Source of the DNA: Archangium violaceum
Lineage (GTDB): Bacteria > Myxococcota > Myxococcia > Myxococcales > Myxococcaceae
Reading direction: 5' to 3'
Length of the DNA: 64,000 nucleotides
Assembly (NCBI RefSeq): GCF_016887565.1
Contig: NZ_CP069396.1
Span: 8,972,001-9,036,000 of the forward strand
Shown here: piece after piece, positions 9,181 to 17,508 of the stretch
Layout: every line of letters starts with the position of its first letter
Numbering within the stretch: the stretch's first letter is position 1
The notes under the pieces: model-generated
The model's input: the letters and a program-made list of their open reading frames with translations, nothing else
Told to the model about the DNA's origin: nothing
The model's database searches: none
Program-made: the position numbers and the translations under genes

Positions 9181-9648
9181 ATGAGACCAGAGGACACGCA
9201 GCACCTGATGCACGCCATCGACCTGGCACGACGTGCCCGAGCTCGGGGGGACAACCCCTTCGGCTCGGTGCTGGTGGACGCGAGCGGACGCGTCCTGCTG
9301 GAGGGTGAGAACACCCAGGGGACGACGAGGGACTGCACCGGCCACGCGGAGTCCAACCTCATGGGCGAGGCCACCCGGCGATACCGTCCCGAGGAGCTCA
9401 CCGGCTCCACCCTGTACGCCAGCACCGAGCCCTGCGCCATGTGCGCGGGCGCCATCTTCTGGGGCGGCGTGCGGAGGGTCGTCTTCGCGCTCTCCTCCGA
9501 GGAGCTGGGCCAGTTCATCGACCCCTCCGCGCCCACCCTGCGCATGTCCTGCCGCGACGTCTTCGCCCGCGGCTCCGAGCCTACCGAGGTGGTGGGTCCG
9601 GTGGCGCTGCCGGAGGCCCGTGAGGTGCACGAGGGCTTCTGGAAGTAA
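9181..9648 (+). CDS. Nucleoside/nucleobase deaminase (cytidine deaminase-like fold)
   Basis: A 155-residue zinc enzyme. HAE (His55, catalytic Glu57) and PCAMC (Cys85, Cys88) are the complete zinc-binding and proton-shuttle set. The motif spacing and the NPFGSVLVD and EGENTQ segments resemble guanine deaminase-like and TadA-like members rather than true cytidine deaminase. The ATG at 9181 follows GAGGGACAC. As TadA is normally encoded elsewhere and is essential, purine base deamination for salvage is more likely. It lies 71 bases after the hydrolase. Confidence 0.85.
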   Translation: MRPEDTQHLMHAIDLARRARARGDNPFGSVLVDASGRVLLEGENTQGTTRDCTGHAESNLMGEATRRYRPEELTGSTLYASTEPCAMCAGAIFWGGVRRVVFALSSEELGQFIDPSAPTLRMSCRDVFARGSEPTEVVGPVALPEAREVHEGFWK

Positions 9649-9726
9649 GAACTGAAGCATTCGTTCCAGAACGCTCACGCTGCAAGTCCTTCGCATGCCC
9701 GAGGCACCGTAACTCGATTCCCCCGC

Positions 9727-10620
9727 CTACTCCCCGGACAGCAGCGTGCGCTCGTCGCGGAAGAGCTTGAACAGATGGTCTCCCACCGCCTTCACCCGGG
9801 GGGCCCGGGCAGCATCGCGGCGCATCAATATCCAGACCTCGCGGTCGGGCGGAAGCGGGCCGAACGGGACCCGCACGAGGCCTGGGTAGCCCGCGGCCAG
9901 GAAACAGGGCAGCAGCACGATGCCATATCCGGCCTGCGCAGCCGCCGCTTGAGCTTGGAGGCTGTTGCTTCGGAAGACGAATCGGTGGCTGGGAAAGCGG
10001 GACGCCATCCAGGCCGCCTCAGCTGCCTGATCGTCTGCGCCATACCCGACAAGCGGTGGCTGATCGCGGGAAAGAAGGGCATCGCGCTTTCGAGCGGGAG
10101 CGAAGAAACCATAACCCACCGTGGCGGCCCGCCGGGACAGCAGGTCGCTGTCGGCGGGCCGACCGAGCCGGATCGCGATGTCGGCCTCCGAACGGGACAA
10201 GCTGAGAACCCGCGTCTCGGCGATGAGCTCGACATCGAGTCCTGGATGGCGGTCATGGAGCGGTCCCAGCCGGTCCACCAGGAATCCATGGGCCAGGGAC
10301 CGGGACGTCGTGAGTCGCACCGGTCCCTTTGGACCGTCATCACCATCGAGACGACGCTGCATCACCAGCGCGGCCTCCTCCATCACGGTCGCTTGCGCCA
10401 ACACGGTCGCGCCATCGACGGTGAGCTCGAAACCGTCTGGCCTCCGAACGAGCAGCGGCCTTCCGAGCTGGCGCTCCATCCCCTCGACACGCCGCGCAAC
10501 CGTCGAGCGGGCGGCGCCCAGTGCCCGGCTCGCGGCGGCAAGACTGCCGTGTCGAGCCAGGGCCACGAAGTGGCGTAGGTCGTCCCAATCCAACTGGGGT
10601 GTGCGTTTTTCGGCAGGCAT
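9727..10620 (-). CDS. LysR-family transcriptional regulator, divergent to a nitrilase
   Basis: A 297-residue regulator with an N-terminal winged helix (DDLRHFVALARHGSLAAASR, about residues 13-70) and a substrate-binding domain that includes DIAIRLGRP. It is transcribed away from the carbon-nitrogen hydrolase gene at 10745, the usual arrangement for a LysR activator and its target. The intergenic region holds a 7-base palindrome. It belongs to the same broad LysR subtype as the proteins at 13048 and 52489 (all start near WDD-R), which often control nearby single-gene targets and themselves. Confidence 0.88.
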   Translation of the reverse strand: MPAEKRTPQLDWDDLRHFVALARHGSLAAASRALGAARSTVARRVEGMERQLGRPLLVRRPDGFELTVDGATVLAQATVMEEAALVMQRRLDGDDGPKGPVRLTTSRSLAHGFLVDRLGPLHDRHPGLDVELIAETRVLSLSRSEADIAIRLGRPADSDLLSRRAATVGYGFFAPARKRDALLSRDQPPLVGYGADDQAAEAAWMASRFPSHRFVFRSNSLQAQAAAAQAGYGIVLLPCFLAAGYPGLVRVPFGPLPPDREVWILMRRDAARAPRVKAVGDHLFKLFRDERTLLSGE

Positions 10621-10687
10621 GGGGCAAAGGTCGACAGTTTACCGAGACGGACCTCGTTTCGGATACTCCCTCTCGCAGCCGGGACCG

Positions 10688-10704
10688 GCCACCGAACCGG
10701 TGGC
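10688..10704. promoter_or_regulatory. Palindrome in the LysR/nitrilase intergenic region
   Basis: GCCACCG-AAC-CGGTGGC is a perfect 7-base inverted repeat with a 3-base centre, 41 bases upstream of the nitrilase ATG. It is a good candidate for the LysR binding site that controls both genes. Confidence 0.45.
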
Positions 10705-10744
10705 ACCTTCCACGGGTGCATCCTGACAGATGGGAGTTCGAGCC

Positions 10745-11737
10745 ATGACGGGCATACGGGTCGCTTCAGTGCAGTTCCAGCATATGCCGAGCGATAAGGC
10801 CTACAACCTCGAGCGCATCCGGTACTTCGCCGGCCTGGCCTCCTCCAGCGGGGTCAAGCTGCTCGCCTTCCCGGAGATGTGCGTGACAGGCTACTGGCAT
10901 GTTCGCAACCTCGACCGGGCAGGCATTTCAGCGCTGGCCGAGCCCATTCCGTCTGGCCCCTCGGTCGACATCCTCCGCGCTCTGGCTCGCGAACACGACC
11001 TCGTGCTGGGCGCTGGTTTGATCGAGGTGGGCGCCGACGGCCGCTTCTACAACTCCTATGCCGTCTGTCTGCCGGATGGGACGGTCCATACCCACCGCAA
11101 GCTCCATGCATTCGAGAGCGAGCATATCGCGAGTGGCGATCGCTATACCGTCTTCGACACGCCGCTGGGAATCCGGGTCGGGGTCCTGATCTGCTGGGAC
11201 AACAACCTCGTTGAAAACGCTCGCGCGACAGCACTCCTCGGTGCTGACGTGCTCATGGCACCGCATCAGACCGGCGGGACGAATTCGCGCAGTCCGCACG
11301 CCATGGGACGGATCGACCCCGAGCTCTGGCAGCGAAGAGCGGAAGATCCCCGCGCCATAGAGGCTGAATTCCGCGGTTCGAAGGGGCGGGAGTGGCTGAT
11401 GCGCTGGCTCCCAGCACGTGCCCACGATAACGGCATGTTCCTGCTGTTCAGCAATGGCGTCGGCCAGGACGACGATGAGGTTCGCACTGGCAACGCGATG
11501 ATCCTCGATCCCTATGGCCGCATCCTGGCGGAGACCTGGCGAGCGGGTGACGACATGGTCGTGGCAGACCTCGACATCGGCCTGCTACCGCTGTGCACCG
11601 GGCGCCGCTGGATCCGCGGTCGCCGTCCCGAACTGTACGGCATGTTGGTCGAGCACAGGGGTGACGAGCTGGAGCCCCGGCAGGCTCGCTTCTCTCCCGA
11701 GCCAACGGCGGCGCACCGTCGCAATCCGTTGAGCTGA
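10745..11737 (+). CDS. Carbon-nitrogen hydrolase (nitrilase superfamily)
   Basis: A 330-residue enzyme with the complete Glu-Lys-Cys triad: FPEM (Glu44), HRKLH (Lys119) and ICWDN (Cys150). Such enzymes hydrolyse amides, nitriles or carbamoyl compounds. The ATG at 10745 is preferred over one 15 bases earlier because GGGAG lies 8 bases before it. An insertion around residues 175-220, rich in charged residues, is longer than in simple omega-amidases and may form the substrate pocket. No substrate can be assigned; aliphatic amidase or N-carbamoyl hydrolase are possible. Expression is probably set by the divergent LysR protein. Confidence 0.85.
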   Translation: MTGIRVASVQFQHMPSDKAYNLERIRYFAGLASSSGVKLLAFPEMCVTGYWHVRNLDRAGISALAEPIPSGPSVDILRALAREHDLVLGAGLIEVGADGRFYNSYAVCLPDGTVHTHRKLHAFESEHIASGDRYTVFDTPLGIRVGVLICWDNNLVENARATALLGADVLMAPHQTGGTNSRSPHAMGRIDPELWQRRAEDPRAIEAEFRGSKGREWLMRWLPARAHDNGMFLLFSNGVGQDDDEVRTGNAMILDPYGRILAETWRAGDDMVVADLDIGLLPLCTGRRWIRGRRPELYGMLVEHRGDELEPRQARFSPEPTAAHRRNPLS

Positions 11738-11846
11738 GACTTCCTCCGGGGCTTCCTCTTGCACCCCCACCTCGGCAACGGGCCAACACACTCCGGGAAG
11801 TCCATGCGCCCACGTGCACGGTGGCGAAGGCCATGGGCGGACAGGC

Positions 11847-12920
11847 TCAGGACCCCCGCGGCATGGCCGGTGCCAGGGTCTCCATGCTCCGTGGCAGGCG
11901 AGCCCGGTCCACGTACCCGTGCGTGGCGAACCACTCCACGGCATCCCGGAAGGTCTCCTCGAGAGGCCGGAAGCGGAGTCCCAGCTCGCGCTCGGCCCTG
12001 GACGAGTCGAAGGCGGTGTTCGTGCGCTCGCGGCGCAACGTGCGGAAGCCCTGCCAGCTCACCAGCACGGGGCGCCGGGCGAGCCGGGCCCAGGCCTCGT
12101 TCAGCAGCGCCAGCGTTCCCAGCAGCGCGTCCGGCACCCGCCACTTCGGTGCCGGCAGGCCCGTCACCGACGAGAGCACCGCGAGCGCCTCGCCCACGTG
12201 CAGATCCCTCCCGGCGGCCAGGTAGCGCTCGCCGCGCAGGCCCTTGTCGGCGGCGGCCACCAGCGCGGCGGCCACGTCCCGCGCGTCCACGTAGGCGAAG
12301 CGCGTATCGATGATGCCGGGCAGACGGCCGTGGAGGAAGTCCAGGAGGAACTGTCCCGCCGTCGTGGGGCCCGAGTCGCCCGGTCCGTTCATGAAGCCCG
12401 GCAGCACCAGCGAGGCATGCAGGTCCGGATGGCGCTCCAGGGCGGCGTCCACCTCGCGGTCCGAGAGGATCTTCGAGCGGTAGTAGGCGTCTGGCTCCCC
12501 CTCCGCGTCACGCCGCATCGTCTCATCGGTGAGCGGATGGCCCGGGCGGGGGGCCAGCACGGCGATGGAGCTGGTGTGGACCACCCGCCGCACGCCCTGC
12601 TGGTACGCCGCCTCCAGCAGGTCGCGCGTGCCCTCCACGTTGATGCGCATGAGCCCCGCGGCGTGGCTGCCGCCCTTGTAGCTGTCCCGGAAGTAGGCGG
12701 CGGTGTGGAAGAGCACGTCGGCGTCCCGCAGGGCGGGCGCGAAGGAGGCCACGTGCTCCAGGTCGCCCTGGACGAGCTCCACGGGCACGCCGACCAGCAG
12801 CTTCCGGGCCCGCTCGGGCGAGCGGACCAGGGCTTTCACCCGCACGCCGCGAGCGGCGAGCAGGCGGACGAGGTTGTTGCCGAGCAGGCCGGTGGAGCCG
12901 GTGACGAATGCGGTCTTCAT
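11847..12920 (-). CDS. NAD-dependent epimerase/dehydratase family protein (extended SDR)
   Basis: A 357-residue oxidoreductase. The start at 12920 has GGAGG at proper spacing and begins MKTAFVTGSTGLLGNN, giving the GxxGxxG dinucleotide loop at residues 8-14. A YYRSK motif supplies the catalytic Tyr and Lys. The whole resembles the dihydroflavonol-4-reductase/3-beta-HSD-like subgroup that acts on aldehydes, ketones or sugar nucleotides. It is divergent from a LysR gene 127 bases away and is presumably its target. Confidence 0.85.
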   Translation of the reverse strand: MKTAFVTGSTGLLGNNLVRLLAARGVRVKALVRSPERARKLLVGVPVELVQGDLEHVASFAPALRDADVLFHTAAYFRDSYKGGSHAAGLMRINVEGTRDLLEAAYQQGVRRVVHTSSIAVLAPRPGHPLTDETMRRDAEGEPDAYYRSKILSDREVDAALERHPDLHASLVLPGFMNGPGDSGPTTAGQFLLDFLHGRLPGIIDTRFAYVDARDVAAALVAAADKGLRGERYLAAGRDLHVGEALAVLSSVTGLPAPKWRVPDALLGTLALLNEAWARLARRPVLVSWQGFRTLRRERTNTAFDSSRAERELGLRFRPLEETFRDAVEWFATHGYVDRARLPRSMETLAPAMPRGS

Positions 12921-13023
12921 GAGAGGTGCCTCCGTGCATGCGGGGGCCCGATAGGGGCCGCCCGCGTTGACGCCCCGGGTATGCACCCCCTGTTGCGTCA
13001 GGCGCCACCCGGGCAAACTGGTG

Positions 13024-13037
13024 TTGCATTCATGCAA
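13024..13037. promoter_or_regulatory. TTGCAT-N2-ATGCAA palindrome in the epimerase/LysR promoter
   Basis: A perfect 6-base inverted repeat lies 10 bases before the LysR ATG and about 105 bases upstream of the epimerase start. Its TGCAT core also occurs in the palindrome at 53394 beside another LysR gene. Likely an autoregulatory LysR operator. Confidence 0.45.
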
Positions 13038-13047
13038 GGGGCCTCGA

Positions 13048-13935
13048 ATGAACTGGGATGACCTCCGCTACCTCCTCACGGTGGAGCGCTCCGGCTCGCT
13101 GTCCGCGGCGGCGCGCGTGCTGGGCGTCGTCACATCCACGGTGGGCCGGAGGATGACGGCGCTGGAGCGGCGCCTGGGCACGCGACTGCTCGCCCGGGTT
13201 CCCGAGGGAGTCCGGCTGACGCCCGAGGGCCGCGCGCTGGTGCGCACCGCCGCGGCCATCGAGTCCCAGCTTCACAGCGCCGAGCGCGGGCTGAAGCGCG
13301 AGGAGGGGCAGCTCGAGGGGCCGGTGCGCGTGACGACGGGGGACGGCTTCGTCGCCTTCCTCAATCCCCTGCTGGCGCGCTTCCGGGAGCAGCATCCGGG
13401 GGTGCGCGTGGAGCTGTCCGCCGACGCACGGCTGCTGGACCTGGCGCGCCAGGAGGCGGACCTGGCCGTGCGCACGGTGCGTCCCAAGAGGGACTCGCTG
13501 GTGGCACGCAAGGTGGGGCAGCTCGCCTGGAGGCTCTATGCGAGCGCCCGCTATCTGGAGCGCGCCGCGCCCCTGCGCTCGCCGGATGACCTGGCGGGCC
13601 ATGCGCTGGTGGGCTTCGACGCGGCGCTCTCGCGCATGCCGCAGTTGCGCGTGTTGGAGGAGTGGGGCGTGGGGCGCTTCGTCTTTCGCAGCAACGCGGC
13701 CATGGCCGTCGCGGGCGCGGTGGTGGCCCACCAGGGCGTGGCGGCGCTGCCGTGCGCGCTGGCCAGTCTCTACCCGGAGTTACGGCCCGTGCTCCCGGAC
13801 ATGGAGCTGCCCCTGGAGGACGTGTGGCTCGTGGCCTCGCGCGAGGCCCACAAGGTGCCACGGGTGCGCGCGTTGATGGGCTTCCTCGCCGGACGGTTCG
13901 AGGAGTCCCGCGCCGTCATGCTGGGCGTGCGCTGA
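13048..13935 (+). CDS. LysR-family transcriptional regulator, divergent to an epimerase
   Basis: A 295-residue regulator beginning MNWDDLRYLLTVERSGSLSA, a standard LysR winged helix (about 1-60), followed by an effector domain from about residue 90 with LAVRTVRP. The ATG at 13048 is chosen because it aligns with the family start; the longer frame lacks family similarity. The palindrome 10 bases upstream suggests negative autoregulation and control of the divergent epimerase gene. Confidence 0.87.
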   Translation: MNWDDLRYLLTVERSGSLSAAARVLGVVTSTVGRRMTALERRLGTRLLARVPEGVRLTPEGRALVRTAAAIESQLHSAERGLKREEGQLEGPVRVTTGDGFVAFLNPLLARFREQHPGVRVELSADARLLDLARQEADLAVRTVRPKRDSLVARKVGQLAWRLYASARYLERAAPLRSPDDLAGHALVGFDAALSRMPQLRVLEEWGVGRFVFRSNAAMAVAGAVVAHQGVAALPCALASLYPELRPVLPDMELPLEDVWLVASREAHKVPRVRALMGFLAGRFEESRAVMLGVR

Positions 13936-13948
13936 CGCCGCCACCGCC

Positions 13949-14143
13949 TTGGAGGACCAGCTGGAGGCTCACGCAAGGACCTGGCATGGATCGCCAGCGA
14001 ACATGCGCCGGGCGTTTGACCGTCCACTCGGAACCTTGCCTCGCGACTACCTGGCGCACGTCAATGCGGCTCGAGATTTCCTGATCAGCGCGCAGAACGT
14101 CCGCATCCGCGGCCCAGGCTCCGCTACATTACGCGCGCTCTGA
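13949..14143 (+). pseudogene. Remnant resembling the C-terminal helix-turn-helix of an AraC-type regulator
   Basis: In this frame the segment GSPANMRRAFDRPLGTLPRD followed by YLAHVNAARDFL matches the layout of the second helix-turn-helix of AraC/XylS proteins (SPRxxxRxFxxxxGxxPxxYL). Nothing upstream in any frame supplies the rest of the domain, so it is probably a decayed gene end. The similarity is judged by eye and is modest. Confidence 0.3.
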
Positions 14144-14160
14144 CAACCGATGACTGGAAG

Positions 14161-15372
14161 ATGCCGACCCATCTACTCTACCGCTGCGGGCTGACTTCAA
14201 TGCTGCTGGCAGCCTCGACCTGTATAAGCGCCGAGGCCGCGACATTCGCGGATCCGGCAGAGGGTTGCCGGATGGCCGGGCCGTCCGCGGCTGCTCGTCC
14301 AGCCGTCACGAGTAGCGCCCCTGTCTTTCCCCCGCCCCAACTCCAGATCCGCACACCGTTCGAACCGACGGCGTTTCCCAGCGCGGGCCACAATTACCTG
14401 ATCTACGAAGTGCATCTGCAGAACTTCTCGGATGCCGCGATGAAGATAAGCGGAATTGAAGTCCTCGCCGTGGATGCTCCGGGTACAAAGCCGATCGCGG
14501 CATTCGAGGCGCAGCCACTGCAGTCGCTGTTGATGCCGTTCGGCAGCGAAGCCGCGTCCGGCGAAGGAGACGACGGCGTCCGGCTTGCAGGCGGTCAGGC
14601 TGCCGTCGCATTTTTCTGCCTGGCGTTCGAGAAGGGCTCGCCGGTTCCGCACAGGCTGCGTCACCGTGTTGTCCTCGAGAATGCCGTTCTTGATAGCACG
14701 GACGTCGAGGTTGCGCATACGCCGCCGCGAGTACTGGCACCGCCTGTCTCGGGGGCGGGCTGGATCGCCGCGAACGGGCCGAGCAATACCTCCCATCACC
14801 GGCTGGGACTGTTCACGACAGACGGTGCCGCCCGGATTTCCCGCCGTTACTCCATCGACTGGAAGCGGATCAAAGACGACGCCTCATTCGCCGGCGATGC
14901 GCGAGACGTCCGCTCCTACCATGCCTATGCCCAGGACGTCCTGGCGGTGGCCGAAGGCACGGTCGTCAGCACCGTGGAGGGTATGCCGGACAATGTGCCT
15001 CGTACCTCGGCGGGGTTCAGTACGGCCGTGCCTGTCACGATGGAGTCGGCCCCAGGAAATCGTGTCGTCCTGGACCTGGGCGGCGGACAGTTCGCGTATT
15101 ACGCCCATCTGCAGGCGGGCAGCATCGCCGTGAAGAAAGGCGATCGCGTGCGACGGGGCCAACGACTGGGCCGTATCGGAAACTCCGGTGACGCCCGCGA
15201 GCCACACTTGCATTTTCAGCTGGCGAACGCGCCGCACATTCTGGGGGCAGAAGGCCTACCTTACGTCATTGACCGGTACCAGCTCAGGACGGAAAGCGGT
15301 ACAGAAGAGCGCACGCGCGAACTTCCGATTCGCGATATGCGGGTCGACTTCAAGGAAGCCAAAACGAGATAG
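14161..15372 (+). CDS. Exported M23-like (LytM-type) protein with atypical zinc site
   Basis: A 403-residue protein with a signal peptide (about 1-26, ending SAEA). The C-terminal third is a LytM/M23 beta-sheet domain: LAVAEGTVV, YYAHLQAGS, KKGDRVRRGQRLGRIGNSG and the H-x-H motif HLHFQ. In true M23 endopeptidases the first ligands follow H-x-x-x-D; here the matching stretch is SYHAYAQDVL, where His and Asp are one residue too far apart. The domain may therefore be non-catalytic or use altered ligands. The base composition is visibly less GC-rich than in the neighbours, which suggests acquisition from outside. The ribosome binding site is weak (GGAAG). Confidence 0.75.
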   Translation: MPTHLLYRCGLTSMLLAASTCISAEAATFADPAEGCRMAGPSAAARPAVTSSAPVFPPPQLQIRTPFEPTAFPSAGHNYLIYEVHLQNFSDAAMKISGIEVLAVDAPGTKPIAAFEAQPLQSLLMPFGSEAASGEGDDGVRLAGGQAAVAFFCLAFEKGSPVPHRLRHRVVLENAVLDSTDVEVAHTPPRVLAPPVSGAGWIAANGPSNTSHHRLGLFTTDGAARISRRYSIDWKRIKDDASFAGDARDVRSYHAYAQDVLAVAEGTVVSTVEGMPDNVPRTSAGFSTAVPVTMESAPGNRVVLDLGGGQFAYYAHLQAGSIAVKKGDRVRRGQRLGRIGNSGDAREPHLHFQLANAPHILGAEGLPYVIDRYQLRTESGTEERTRELPIRDMRVDFKEAKTR

Positions 15373-15789
15373 CTGTACCGAGCGGGCGACCTCACCCGGG
15401 GAGGCCCGTCATCGACGGTGCCCGACTCCCACAAGAACCTGTCACAGCCGGAGCCTTCAAGGCTGCGCTCCTTCTTCGCTTCCGCCTTACCCGCGTTGCG
15501 AATCCTTTGACACCATCCCGCAGCGGCGAGGCGCGAGAGCCTACGACAGCGGGCGTGCGGGCTGCGCCATCGCGTAGAGCTTCCGAGCCGGCACGGAGTC
15601 GTGGCTTGACACTCCTTCTGCGCCCACGCGATCCTTGGCGACGATCCGGTGATCATCCCCTTACCGTCCTTCCCCAGAGGGTGGCCGTCTGCCAGCGGCC
15701 GACGGTTCCGCGTGGCCACCGAATGACCCATTCGGAACGGATTGCCCGCCAGCCGTGTCGGAAGGCCCTCAAACGAAGGAGGCCCATCC
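15373..15789. other. 417-base gap without a supported gene
   Basis: No frame shows sustained coding bias. A good GAAGGAGG ribosome binding site for the next gene sits at its right end. A TTGACA-like hexamer at about 15607 could belong to the promoter of the M57 protease, but no clear -10 was found. Confidence 0.4.
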
Positions 15790-16551
15790 ATGTTCAGAAA
15801 CGCCGGAGTGCTGGTGCTGAGCGCACTGATGGCCGCTTGCCAAAGGGGACCGACTGCCGAGCAGAAGGAGATCCTCTCCATCCTGATCCAGGCCGGGTTC
15901 CCGGAGAACGACATCCAGTTTTACGACGGGGACGTCTACGTCGGACGCGACGGTCACGTGACGCTCGAGGCAGCGCGGGAGCTGCGGTTCGACTCGGATC
16001 CGAATGTGGGCTGTGGACTTCCGTCCAACATGGTCGGCAAGAGCGTGACCAGGATCTGCGTGAACCCCTCGGCGTCGTTCAACTCGTACAGTCGCCTGAG
16101 CCAGGGTCTGGATGCCGCGATCAATAACTACAACGAGCTCGGCCTGCGCATCACCTTCGCGCGCGGGCCGACGAGCGGCTGCACCGCGAACATCTGGGCG
16201 GACACCATGAGCGGCACGGGTGGCTCCGCCGGGTTCCCGTCGGGCGGAAGGCCGTACGGGGCGATCAAGATCGGCGTCGGGCTCCAGAACTACAGCGAGG
16301 ACGTGAACGAGCGCGTCATCACCCATGAGCTCGGCCACACCATCGGCCGCCGCCATAGCGATTACTTCGACCGCACGATCACCTGCGGCAGCGGCGGCGA
16401 CGTCGGCGCCGGAACCAAGGGCGCGATCCTCATCACCGGCTCTCCGTCCACCGCGATCGTGGGCGGCTCGGTGATGAACTCCTGCGTCAGCTCGACCGAG
16501 ACCGGCGAGTGGACTGGCTCCGACCGGACGGCGCTGAACTACCTCTACTAG
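15790..16551 (+). CDS. Lipoprotein M57 family metallopeptidase (HEIGH-type, myxobacterial protease B group)
   Basis: A 253-residue protein whose ATG at 15790 follows GAAGGAGGCCC. The signal ends in lipobox LMAAC (Cys17). The zinc site is HELGHTIGRRH (His179, Glu180, His183, His189), the extended HExxHxxGxxH form of the metzincin clan, in the context typical of the myxobacterial dual-action HEIGH proteases. A small N-terminal helical segment (residues 20-45) recurs in the family. The C-terminal SVMNSCVSS gives the Met-turn. It should digest proteins outside the cell, fitting a predatory lifestyle. Monocistronic; a tRNA-like scar lies 50 bases after its stop. Confidence 0.87.
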   Translation: MFRNAGVLVLSALMAACQRGPTAEQKEILSILIQAGFPENDIQFYDGDVYVGRDGHVTLEAARELRFDSDPNVGCGLPSNMVGKSVTRICVNPSASFNSYSRLSQGLDAAINNYNELGLRITFARGPTSGCTANIWADTMSGTGGSAGFPSGGRPYGAIKIGVGLQNYSEDVNERVITHELGHTIGRRHSDYFDRTITCGSGGDVGAGTKGAILITGSPSTAIVGGSVMNSCVSSTETGEWTGSDRTALNYLY

Positions 16552-16600
16552 GGCCAGACGCGTATAATCGACTCCGCCAGGCCCGCTCTGGGAGTGACAG

Positions 16601-16628
16601 GCGGCAGGTTCGATTCCCGCCGCCTCCA
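16601..16628 (+). other. tRNA/tmRNA 3'-end-like fragment (possible att scar)
   Basis: The bases from GCGGCAGG through TTCGATTCCCGC and CGCCTCCA reproduce a T-arm (T-loop TTCGATT, one mismatch in the stem), the 3' acceptor strand and the discriminator A of a tRNA or tmRNA. The rest of the gene is absent: no matching GGAGGCG or GGGGGCG 5' acceptor strand or anticodon arm lies upstream. Such fragments are typical leftovers of integrase attachment at tRNA/tmRNA 3' ends. A similar fragment in the same orientation lies at 62609-62634. Confidence 0.45.
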
Positions 16629-16680
16629 TGGCTCAGCCAGTGCCGCCAGCCGGGAAGGTGTCAAAGGACTCGAAACGGCG

Positions 16681-17097
16681 TCAGGACACCACGAAGGAAG
16701 CTTCTCCCGTCAGTCGCACCTCCGCGTACGTCTCGAACTGCCGGGTGGTGGGGACGATGAAGCCCGGGCCGCGGGTGGTGATGCCCAGGGTGTTGATGCT
16801 CACGCGCCGGTCCGTGCCAGTCAGGAGGGCGTGGGGAATCAGCACGCTGAATTGGATGGATTCGGCATCCGCCGCGTTCGATTGGAGGACGATCGTCACC
16901 AGCTTGCCGATGCCCACATCCACCTGACGAATCTCGTCGCCGCGCGCGTTCACCTGCCGCTGGCGATCTCGATATTGCATGAGCGGCTCACCGGTGAAGC
17001 TTGTCTCCGAGAAGCTCACACGAATGTCTTTCCCCTTCAGCTCGAAGTGGTTGGGAGAAACGTCCGCGCGCTGCTGGGTGTGTTGCACCTGTTCCAT
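16681..17097 (-). CDS. Hypothetical protein, probably beta-rich
   Basis: A 138-residue protein without signal peptide or membrane segment. It alternates hydrophobic and polar residues (KLVTIVLQSN, SIQFSVLIP, RQFETYAEVRLTG), suggesting a beta-sandwich. No catalytic motif is visible. Codon bias is good and the frame is intact. I do not recognise a family. Its 3' end lies next to the tRNA-like scar, so it may be cargo of a former element. Confidence 0.6.
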   Translation of the reverse strand: MEQVQHTQQRADVSPNHFELKGKDIRVSFSETSFTGEPLMQYRDRQRQVNARGDEIRQVDVGIGKLVTIVLQSNAADAESIQFSVLIPHALLTGTDRRVSINTLGITTRGPGFIVPTTRQFETYAEVRLTGEASFVVS

Positions 17098-17299
17098 GGC
17101 ACTGCCTCGCCTGTCTTGGACCGCGCCCCACGAGGAGCGTCGCTCGTCTGCTCAGTCAGAGCCGCTCGCGCGAAGTTGTGACATACCGCTTCGAGAACCG
17201 CACACCTTCTGCCGTGCCGGCGGGCGGCCGTTCGGCCTCCTGTGGTGCGAGGGCTCAACGCGCGGCAGCCGCGAACCTCTTGGAGAGCCTCTCGTCCAA

Positions 17300-17484
17300 G
17301 CCCCGGTCTTCGAGGGCGCCCGCAGGAGCGCATCCTGGAGCCCGGGGAATCGCTGGTCCAGCTCCGCCCGGCGCGGGGCGTTCATGTGGACGACGCCTTC
17401 GGTGCGCGTCCACACCAGGCCGGCTTCGCGGAGCACCTTGGCAAGCGCGTGGCCCGTCTGTCCACGTAACCGGGGCAAGCCCAT
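17300..17484 (-). pseudogene. Truncated ArsR-type winged-helix fragment
   Basis: The frame encodes ALAKVLREAGLVWTRTEGVV followed by ELDQRFPGLQDALLR, which matches the recognition helix, wing and C-terminal helix of ArsR-family repressors. The N-terminal helices are missing, and downstream the frame becomes Arg/Pro-rich and non-protein-like. It is a decayed regulator gene. Confidence 0.4.
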
Positions 17485-17508
17485 CTTCTACGAGGGCGTG
17501 GCTCCACG

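Noticed and set aside
15261-15914. A 217-codon minus-strand open frame covering the gap before the M57 gene
   Set aside because: It overlaps the ends of two real genes and its product has no recognisable pattern or signal; no ribosome binding site.
15769-16629. A minus-strand open frame of 286 codons beginning MEAAGIEPA
   Set aside because: It is antisense to the M57 protease gene; the MEAAGIEPA start is the well-known false translation of a tRNA 3' end. It supports the tRNA-like scar rather than a gene.
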